Part shown: positions 1 through 5,068 of the stretch, piece after piece | Layout of the letters: the number at the start of each line of letters is the position of its first letter | How positions within the stretch are numbered: the stretch's first letter is position 1 | NCBI GenBank assembly: GCA_900768785.1 | Contig: CAAGEG010000112.1 | Location: forward strand, 1 to 14,222 | Length of the DNA stretch: 14,222 bases | Direction of reading: 5' to 3' | Source of the DNA: an uncultured Prevotella sp. | Lineage (GTDB): Bacteria; Bacteroidota; Bacteroidia; Bacteroidales; Bacteroidaceae | Notes under the pieces: model-generated | Databases searched by the model: none | What the model saw: only the letters and a program-made list of their open reading frames with translations | What the model was told of the DNA's origin: nothing | Program-made: the position numbers and the translations under genes

Positions 1-891
1 GGCATTCAGCCCTTGTAGACCTCCACCAAAGCGTCCTCCTCCGCCTCCACTGGGAAATCCTCTGTCGTTAACATTATTAGCATTACCAAACAACATCACT
101 TTTGTGTTGTTCTTAAACATAGCTCCCATCAGGCGTTCGGCATATCTGTTATGTGTTCCTATAGACATATCCGTGTTTAACATATATCCTTTGTTCATGC
201 CTCTCTTTATGCCAAAATCAAGAACTGTCTGTTCCTCACCATCATCAATGCCTGTCACTTTTGCCAAATCGCTCTTTTCATCATAAGACTTTATTTTATC
301 AATAATCGCTGTAGGCAGGTTTTTTAATGCCGTCTTGGTATCACCGGTCATAAACTCCTTGCCATCAACAAGAATTTTCTTAACCTCCTTGCCGTTAACG
401 GTTATGTTGCCTTCATCATCCACCTTAGCTCCCGGCAGGCGTTTAACAAGTTCTTCAACCACAGAGCCTTCCGGTGTGCGATAGGCAGAAGCATTATAAA
501 CAAAAGTATCTTCTTTCACGGTCACCTTTGACGCTTGTCCTAACACTACAGCCTCTTTTAGCATTATGGCATCAGCCTTCATAGTAACATTAGTCGTGAT
601 GTTTTTGCCTCCAACAATAGAAATATTGCGTGTACGAGTAGCATAACCGACACTTGAAAATCTTAATATGTAATTGCCATCAGTGGGAGCCTCTATAACA
701 TAACGTCCATTATCATCGCTAAGAACACCCTTTACAAAACTGCTATCAGCCTTCAACATTTGCACTGTGACCATAATTAGCTTCTCTCGAGTGTCACGAT
801 CGGTAATCTGTCCCGATATTCTCTTCTGCTGCGCTGTAGCAACAAAGGTTGAAAGCAGCATAGCCACTGCCATTAAACAAAGTCTTTTCAT
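1..891 (-). CDS. Outer-membrane beta-barrel (TonB-receptor-like) protein, N-terminal part, cut by window edge
   Basis: The minus strand is open from an ATG at 891 to base 1 (297 codons, no stop), so the C-terminal part lies outside the window. Residues 1-20 are a Sec signal peptide (MKRLCLMAVAMLL, probable cleavage after VATA before QQK). Residues about 24-105 read as a carboxypeptidase-regulatory-like Ig domain (ISGQITDRDT, DDNGRYVIEAP, LRFSSVGY). Residues about 125-215 resemble a TonB-receptor plug (EELVKRLPGAKVDDEGNI, VNGKEVKKILVDGKEF). A Gly-rich stretch (PSGGGGGRFGGG, 280-291) follows, common in this family. The layout fits the outer-membrane beta-barrel family of Bacteroidetes (OMP_b-brl_3 type), related to SusC-like transporters but usually without a SusD partner. 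The barrel itself is not visible and the substrate is unknown. No partner gene is seen; it is divergent from aroB. Confidence 0.88.
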   Translation of the reverse strand, partial: MKRLCLMAVAMLLSTFVATAQQKRISGQITDRDTREKLIMVTVQMLKADSSFVKGVLSDDNGRYVIEAPTDGNYILRFSSVGYATRTRNISIVGGKNITTNVTMKADAIMLKEAVVLGQASKVTVKEDTFVYNASAYRTPEGSVVEELVKRLPGAKVDDEGNITVNGKEVKKILVDGKEFMTGDTKTALKNLPTAIIDKIKSYDEKSDLAKVTGIDDGEEQTVLDFGIKRGMNKGYMLNTDMSIGTHNRYAERLMGAMFKNNTKVMLFGNANNVNDRGFPSGGGGGRFGGGLQGLNA

Positions 892-987
892 CTATCTTTA
901 TCGTGTGTAGTTTACTTATTATTTTTTCTTGTGACGTTGTCAAAATATTTTGGTTTAACGCTTACTACATTAAAATTGGCAGAAAAA

Positions 988-1018
988 TTTCATTTATCGA
1001 CAAAAAACTGTAATTTTG
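988..1018 (+). promoter_or_regulatory. Probable promoter of aroB
   Basis: TAATTTTG at 1011-1018 matches the Bacteroidetes -7 box TAnnTTTG. A TTTC 19 bases upstream (988-991) is a one-mismatch -33 box. The start of transcription would fall near 1025, about 30 bases before the aroB ATG. This is a motif match only. Confidence 0.6.
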
Positions 1019-1055
1019 CATGTGTTAAGAATTACAATTCAAGATAACAACACCC

Positions 1056-2105
1056 ATGTCTCAAAACATTATCATATCTCACAACCTCAAAAGTGACATC
1101 AACGCAGCTGTAAGCTCACACTTTTACGACAAGACATTCATCATTGCCGATGAAACAACAGCACGTTTGTGCCTGCCACTTATAGCAGATATAGAAAGCT
1201 TAAAAGGCGCTGGCATCATCACAATACCATCTTCCGATATAAACAAAAGCCTTGACACCGTTACTCATGTGTGGAAAAGTTTGGGCAATATGGGTGCGAC
1301 ACGCCACTCTTGCGTTATTAACGTAGGCGGAGGCATGGTAACAGATCTCGGCGCATTTGCTGCTTCAACATTCAAAAGAGGTATTGACTTTTACAATATA
1401 CCAACAACACTACTTGCAATGGTTGACGCTTCGGTTGGTGGAAAAACGGGTTTCAATTTTAATGGGCTGAAAAATGAGATTGGTGTATTCAATGAAGCAC
1501 GTACTGTAATTATAAGCACCGATTTTCTGCGCACATTAGATAGTGCAAACATTTGTTCCGGCTATGCCGAAATGCTTAAACATGCTCTCATAAACAACAT
1601 AGAAATGTTGGCTGAACATATTAATTACGACATACTAACACCCGATTTGCAACAGCTAAAACAAATGATTGCTGAAAGCATAAATGTGAAAGAGCATATC
1701 GTAACGGAAGACCCTCACGAACAAGGCATAAGAAAAGCACTCAATCTCGGACATACCATAGGTCACGCCTTTGAGTCTATGAGTTTGAAAACAGCCCAAC
1801 CGCTATTGCATGGATATGCAGTAGCTTTCGGAATGGTTTGCGAACTATATCTCAGCTGCATAAGATGTAACTTCCCGACAGATATTATGAGGCAGACTGT
1901 TAAATATATAAAAGAGAATTACGGCTCTTTTGTCTTCACTTGCGAGCAATATGAAAGCCTCTATGAACTAATGACTCACGACAAGAAAAACACAGCAGGC
2001 ACCATAAACTTCACTCTTTTAGGCAACGTCGGCGACATCAAAATAAACCAAACGGCAACAAAAGAAGAAGTCTTTGAGGCTCTTGACTTCCTTAGAGAGG
2101 GATAA
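1056..2105 (+). CDS. aroB: 3-dehydroquinate synthase
   Basis: This enzyme performs step two of the shikimate pathway, converting DAHP to 3-dehydroquinate with NAD and a divalent metal in the cytoplasm. The 349-residue protein has the usual family length. Residues 91-97 (GGGMVTD) form the NAD-binding glycine turn. Residues 115-145 carry the hallmark IPTTLLAMVDASVGGKTG with catalytic Lys130. The metal ligands are E172 (GYAEMLKHALI), H233 of NLGHTIGHAFE and H252 (LLHGYAV). HDKKN at 308-312 is the other conserved lysine site. The ATG follows a good -7 box by about 37 bases. There is no Shine-Dalgarno sequence, as is normal in this phylum. It appears monocistronic: a 265-base gap with its own promoter separates it from rplU. 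I see no clear hairpin terminator after its stop. No other shikimate gene is in the window. Confidence 0.97.
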   Translation: MSQNIIISHNLKSDINAAVSSHFYDKTFIIADETTARLCLPLIADIESLKGAGIITIPSSDINKSLDTVTHVWKSLGNMGATRHSCVINVGGGMVTDLGAFAASTFKRGIDFYNIPTTLLAMVDASVGGKTGFNFNGLKNEIGVFNEARTVIISTDFLRTLDSANICSGYAEMLKHALINNIEMLAEHINYDILTPDLQQLKQMIAESINVKEHIVTEDPHEQGIRKALNLGHTIGHAFESMSLKTAQPLLHGYAVAFGMVCELYLSCIRCNFPTDIMRQTVKYIKENYGSFVFTCEQYESLYELMTHDKKNTAGTINFTLLGNVGDIKINQTATKEEVFEALDFLREG

Positions 2106-2255
2106 AACTACTTACAACATCAACATAATAAAAGATTGTTATATGTGCAAATGAAAGAAAATAACAAATATGTTAATTCTATATATTGACCAAATCCCAA
2201 TTAACCATAAAAGAACATAGGCACAAACACATATAAAAGATTTGTATATGCATTA

Positions 2256-2287
2256 TTTGGAAGTTTAAATTAAATGTTGTAATTTTG
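2256..2287 (+). promoter_or_regulatory. Strong Bacteroidetes-type promoter of rplU-rpmA
   Basis: TTTG at 2256-2259, then 20 bases, then TAATTTTG at 2280-2287: a full match to the TTTG-N19-21-TAnnTTTG consensus. Transcription would begin near 2294, giving a leader of about 77 bases before the L21 start. The 229-base gap upstream (2106-2334) is otherwise AT-rich. It holds two similar segments starting AAAAGATT (2130-2149 and 2235-2252). Confidence 0.8.
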
Positions 2288-2299
2288 CAGCCGATTTAG

Positions 2300-2348
2300 T
2301 CCGCAAAGGCCCGAACAAGTCGTGACACGGTGTCATGCGCCTTACGGA
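2300..2348 (+). promoter_or_regulatory. Structured 5' leader of rplU, candidate ribosomal-protein leader RNA
   Basis: Between the predicted transcript start and the L21 ATG the sequence can fold into stacked helices. TCCG (2300-2303) pairs with CGGA (2345-2348). GGC (2308-2310) pairs with GCC (2339-2341). CGTGACA (2321-2327) pairs with TGTCATG (2331-2337) over a CGG loop, with one G-U. The segment is much more GC-rich than the flanking gap. A competing helix, ACGG (2344-2347) with CCGT (2354-2357), would break the outer stem. Leaders of this kind are known in front of many ribosomal protein operons and let the protein repress its own synthesis; that role here is inferred from position and fold. 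Confidence 0.55.
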
Positions 2349-2370
2349 AAAACCCGTTTATATAATAATA

Positions 2371-2688
2371 ATGTACGCAATTGTAGAAATTAACGGTCAA
2401 CAATTCAAGGCAGAACAGGGAAAGAAACTGTTTGTCAATCACATCCGTGATGCTAAAGCCGGCGAATCTGTTGAATTTGACAAGGTACTGCTTGTTGACA
2501 AAGATGGTTCAGTACAAGTTGGCGCACCTACAGTAGAGGGTGCAAAAGTAGTTTGTGAAGTGGTTAGTCCTCTTGTTAAAGGTGATAAGGTCATCGTTTT
2601 CAAGATGAAGCGCAGAAAAGACTATCGTAAAAAGAATGGTCATCGCGCACAATACACAGAGGTAACCATTAAAGAAGTAATCGCTTAA
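2371..2688 (+). CDS. rplU: 50S ribosomal protein L21 (bL21)
   Basis: The 105-residue product begins MYAIVEINGQQFKAEQGKK, the canonical L21 N-terminus, and keeps the C-terminal 23S-binding region (VIVFKMKRRKDYRKKNGHRAQYTEV). It is a primary component of the large ribosomal subunit. An upstream in-frame ATG at 2335 would add 12 residues (MRLTEKPVYIII). I reject it: bL21 normally starts at MYAIVE, and the extra codons overlap the 3' arm of the leader fold. The gene is first in a two-gene operon with rpmA, 18 bases downstream, the usual L21-L27 pairing. Confidence 0.97.
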   Translation: MYAIVEINGQQFKAEQGKKLFVNHIRDAKAGESVEFDKVLLVDKDGSVQVGAPTVEGAKVVCEVVSPLVKGDKVIVFKMKRRKDYRKKNGHRAQYTEVTIKEVIA

Positions 2689-2692
2689 ATTT

Positions 2693-2698
2693 AGGAGG
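2693..2698 (+). promoter_or_regulatory. Shine-Dalgarno sequence of rpmA
   Basis: A perfect AGGAGG lies 8 bases before the rpmA ATG. It is notable because the other starts in this window have AT-rich upstream regions without such a motif. It sits in the rplU-rpmA gap and would support independent initiation of L27. Confidence 0.85.
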
Positions 2699-2706
2699 AA
2701 CAGAAA

Positions 2707-2970
2707 ATGGCACATAAAAAAGGTGTAGGTAGTTCTAAGAACGGTCGCGAATCAGCTTCTCAGAGATTAGGCGTTAAGATTTGGGGTGGACAAAAAGTTA
2801 TCGCAGGCAACATTATCGTACGTCAGCGTGGTACAAAACACAACCCAGGTAAAAACGTAGGTATAGGAAAAGACGACACTCTTTATGCTCTTGTTGACGG
2901 AGTTGTAAACTTCCACAAAGGTCGCAGAGATAGAAGCGTTGTGTCTGTAATACCTGAAGCAGAAGCTTAA
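2707..2970 (+). CDS. rpmA: 50S ribosomal protein L27 (bL27)
   Basis: The 87-residue protein starts MAHKKGVGSSKNGRESASQR and contains the signature IIVRQRGTKHNPGKNVG (about 36-52). L27 sits at the peptidyl transferase centre, where its N-terminal tail reaches toward the tRNA ends. The tail starts directly with MAHKK, so there is no cleavable N-terminal extension of the Firmicutes kind. It follows rplU by 18 bases and a strong Shine-Dalgarno sequence, and is closed by a hairpin terminator 40 bases after its stop. Confidence 0.98.
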   Translation: MAHKKGVGSSKNGRESASQRLGVKIWGGQKVIAGNIIVRQRGTKHNPGKNVGIGKDDTLYALVDGVVNFHKGRRDRSVVSVIPEAEA

Positions 2971-3010
2971 CAAAGAGATAGTTCTCAAAATATTTATTCC
3001 AAACAAACAC

Positions 3011-3046
3011 AAAAAACCTGTATCTCTATTGAGATGCGGGTTTTTT
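3011..3046 (+). terminator. Intrinsic terminator of rplU-rpmA
   Basis: A 16-base stem (arms 3011-3026 and 3031-3046, two G-U pairs, TATT loop) ends in a run of six T. Its A-rich left arm and T-rich right arm fit a Rho-independent terminator, possibly working in both directions. Confidence 0.85.
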
Positions 3047-3081
3047 GCTTATATATATGCACGCGTAAAAATATTTTTTTG

Positions 3082-3089
3082 TAATTTTG
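3082..3089 (+). promoter_or_regulatory. Probable -7 box of the serS promoter
   Basis: TAATTTTG matches TAnnTTTG and sits about 40 bases before the serS ATG, just past the rpmA terminator. No TTTG is found at the expected -33 distance, so only the -7 half is supported. Confidence 0.5.
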
Positions 3090-3128
3090 CGACACAAAAA
3101 GGTATTATTTATATAAACCATTATTATT

Positions 3129-4418
3129 ATGCTTACACTAAAACTTATCAGTGAAGAGACTGAACGCGTAATTAAAGGATTGGAAAAGAAGCACTTCAAT
3201 GGAGCCAAAGAGGCTATTGACAACGTGCTTGCCGTAGACAGACGCAGACGCGAAGCGCAACAAAAATCAGACAAAAACAAGCAAGAGACCAAACAACTGT
3301 CGGCACAAATAGGCATGCTTATGAAGCAAGGTAAGAAAGAAGAAGCTGAACAGATAAAGGAGACAGTTGCTCAAATAAAGGCAAACGACAAAGTTCTTGA
3401 AGAAGAAATGGTAAATGCAGAGAAAGAACTTACCACCCTACTCTGCTCAATACCAAACATTCCTAACAACGATGTGCCTGAAGGTGCTTCTGCGGAAGAC
3501 AATGTCGTGGTAAAAGAAGGCGGAATTATACCTCAAATGCCCGAAGATGCATTGTGCCATTGGGATCTTTGCAAGAAATTTAACCTAATAGACTTTGATC
3601 TTGGTGTGAAGATTACGGGTGCCGGTTTCCCTGTTTATATAGGCAAAATGGCTCGTTTCCAAAGAGCTCTTGAGGCGTTTTTCCTTGAAGAGGCACGCAA
3701 AAGCGGATACCTTGAAATACAACCGCCTTATGTAGTAAACGAGGCTTCAGGTTATGGTACCGGACAATTGCCCGACAAAGAGGGACAGATGTATCATGCA
3801 AACCTTGACAATCTGTATCTTATCCCTACAGCTGAAGTTCCGGTAACAAATATTTTCCGTGATGTCATTCTTGATGAAAAAGATCTCCCGATAAAGAGAT
3901 GTGCCTACTCTGCATGCTTCCGCCGTGAAGCAGGCAGCTATGGTAAAGACGTAAGAGGACTGAATCGCTTGCACCAATTTGATAAAGTGGAAATAGTACG
4001 TATTGACAAACCGGACCATTCATACGAGTCTCTTAACGAAATGCTTGAGCATGTTGAGAACTTGTGCAAGAAACTTGAACTGCCATACCACATACTTAAA
4101 CTTTGTGGCGGCGACATGAGCTTCACTTCTTCAATATGTTACGACTTTGAAGTATATAGCGCAGCACAAAAACGTTGGCTTGAAGTATCATCAGTCAGCA
4201 ACTTTGAGAGCTATCAAGCTAATAGATTGAAGTGCCGTTATCGTAACGCAGAAACGAAAAAGACGGAACTTTGCCACACGCTTAACGGTTCTGCTTTGGC
4301 TCTTCCTCGTATTGTGGCTACAATATTGGAAAACAATCAAACACCGGAAGGCATAAAAGTGCCTAAATGTTTGGTTCCTTATTGTGGCTTTGATATGATT
4401 GACGACAAGAATTTCTAA
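3129..4418 (+). CDS. serS: Seryl-tRNA synthetase
   Basis: The 429-residue class II enzyme charges tRNA-Ser (and tRNA-Sec where present) with serine. Residues 1 to about 105 form the long Lys/Glu-rich antiparallel coiled coil that grips the tRNA extra arm. The catalytic core follows: TAEVP (234-238, serine pocket), motif 2 at 264-288 (FRREAGSYGKDVRG then HQFDKVE), EVSSVSNFESYQANR (352-366) and motif 3 at 383-403 (HTLNGSALALPRIVATILEN, with Arg394). Length and motifs are complete. The start MLTLKLI is typical of Bacteroidetes SerRS and follows a -7 box at 3082-3089. It is flanked by terminators on both sides, so probably a single-gene unit. Confidence 0.97.
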   Translation: MLTLKLISEETERVIKGLEKKHFNGAKEAIDNVLAVDRRRREAQQKSDKNKQETKQLSAQIGMLMKQGKKEEAEQIKETVAQIKANDKVLEEEMVNAEKELTTLLCSIPNIPNNDVPEGASAEDNVVVKEGGIIPQMPEDALCHWDLCKKFNLIDFDLGVKITGAGFPVYIGKMARFQRALEAFFLEEARKSGYLEIQPPYVVNEASGYGTGQLPDKEGQMYHANLDNLYLIPTAEVPVTNIFRDVILDEKDLPIKRCAYSACFRREAGSYGKDVRGLNRLHQFDKVEIVRIDKPDHSYESLNEMLEHVENLCKKLELPYHILKLCGGDMSFTSSICYDFEVYSAAQKRWLEVSSVSNFESYQANRLKCRYRNAETKKTELCHTLNGSALALPRIVATILENNQTPEGIKVPKCLVPYCGFDMIDDKNF

Positions 4419-4432
4419 AAATTACAATATAA

Positions 4433-4467
4433 AAAAATGGTGGAAACAAATTTTTTCCACCATTTTT
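4433..4467 (+). terminator. Intrinsic terminator of serS
   Basis: A perfect 14-base inverted repeat (4433-4446 and 4454-4467, core ATGGTGG/CCACCAT) with a 7-base loop ends in TTTTT, 15 bases after the serS stop. A-rich on the left and T-rich on the right, it could also stop leftward transcripts from the small gene at 4573-4728. Confidence 0.85.
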
Positions 4468-4572
4468 ATTTTTCTTTTTTTCACTCTTATATCAATAAAT
4501 AGCCCCAAATTAACCTTAAGAGCTAATATTCTACAAGTGCAAAAACACTCTCAGTCGTAAATAACAAAATTA

Positions 4573-4728
4573 CTAATTTGGGTTATCAAGCTCAATATTT
4601 TCTGTGTTTCCAGATGAATTAGAAGATCCACCTCCAACAGAGCCTGCCAAAAGATGATGCATTTCCACGTTTAAGACCTCGCATAAAGGCTTCAAGTAGG
4701 CATTCTTTTCGTTAAATTTTATATCCAT
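4573..4728 (-). CDS. Short Gly-rich peptide of unknown function (51 aa)
   Basis: A minus-strand frame from ATG at 4728 to TAG at 4573-4575 encodes 51 residues starting MDIKFNEKNAYLKPLCEVLN. The middle reads VEMHHLLAGSVGGGSSNSSG and the end is acidic and polar (NTENIELDNPN). The pattern Y-x-K/P, then a hydrophobic V-L/V-E stretch, then LLAGS and a Gly/Ser/Asn-rich tail is one I associate with abundant short hypothetical proteins of Prevotella and Bacteroides; I cannot name a function. It has no signal peptide or membrane segment. The GG after a short leader recalls peptide precursors with double-glycine leaders, but no protease/exporter or modifying enzyme is nearby. Support comes from its family-like sequence, its own -7 box (4855-4862) about 130 bases upstream, and its place in an otherwise empty 650-base gap. 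Confidence 0.65.
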   Translation of the reverse strand: MDIKFNEKNAYLKPLCEVLNVEMHHLLAGSVGGGSSNSSGNTENIELDNPN

Positions 4729-4765
4729 TTCTTTTCAAAAGTTTGAAATATAAATACGTTATTTC

Positions 4766-4797
4766 TTGATTAATCAATATATAAATCTATTGATTAA
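4766..4797. repeat. Palindrome and 10-bp inverted repeat upstream of the short peptide gene
   Basis: TTGATTAATCAA (4766-4777) is a perfect 12-base palindrome. Overlapping it, TTAATCAATA (4770-4779) and TATTGATTAA (4788-4797) form a perfect 10-base inverted repeat with an 8-base spacer. The element lies in the leader of the leftward peptide gene, between its promoter and start. It could be an operator or an mRNA hairpin. The region is very AT-rich, so chance is not excluded. Confidence 0.45.
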
Positions 4798-4854
4798 AGA
4801 ACTTCAAACGCAACTTTTAAATTTAATATCTATTATTAAATATCAATATTTTTG

Positions 4855-4886
4855 CAAAAATAATATAAGTTTTCGGTTTTCTCAAC
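4855..4886 (-). promoter_or_regulatory. Probable promoter of the 51-aa peptide gene
   Basis: On the minus strand TATTTTTG (4862-4855) matches TAnnTTTG. GTTG (4886-4883) lies 20 bases upstream, one mismatch from the TTTG -33 box. Transcription would start near 4848, leaving a leader of about 120 bases that holds the inverted repeat at 4766-4797. The AT-rich stretch from about 4890 to 4990 shows nothing else I can support. Confidence 0.5.
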
Positions 4887-4993
4887 TAATTATTCCAATA
4901 TTTTAGTTCTTATATATAAAATACATAAATCATGAATATAATGATACTTTGTATTTATATAAACTTTAACGTATCCACTTTTTCTTATTTTAA

Positions 4994-5025
4994 TTTGGTG
5001 TTATCTTGACAATAAGTTACCTTTG
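4994..5025 (+). promoter_or_regulatory. Promoter of the NfnAB-type oxidoreductase gene
   Basis: TTTG (4994-4997), 20 bases, then TACCTTTG (5018-5025): a full match to the Bacteroidetes consensus. Predicted transcript start is near 5032, about 37 bases before the ATG. Confidence 0.8.
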
Positions 5026-5068
5026 CACCAATACAATATGTCACTAAATATCAATTATAGTTTACCAA

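Noticed and set aside
104..286. 60-codon plus-strand frame near the left edge
   Set aside because: It is antisense to the clearly coding outer-membrane protein frame, whose domains and signal peptide are recognisable.
941..952. CAAAATATTTTG palindrome upstream of the outer-membrane protein gene
   Set aside because: It resembles a -7 box on both strands but has AT in place of TA and no -33 partner; too weak to call a promoter.
2335..2370. Upstream ATG extending L21 by 12 residues
   Set aside because: L21 conserved start is MYAIVE at 2371, and the extension overlaps the paired 3' arm of the leader.
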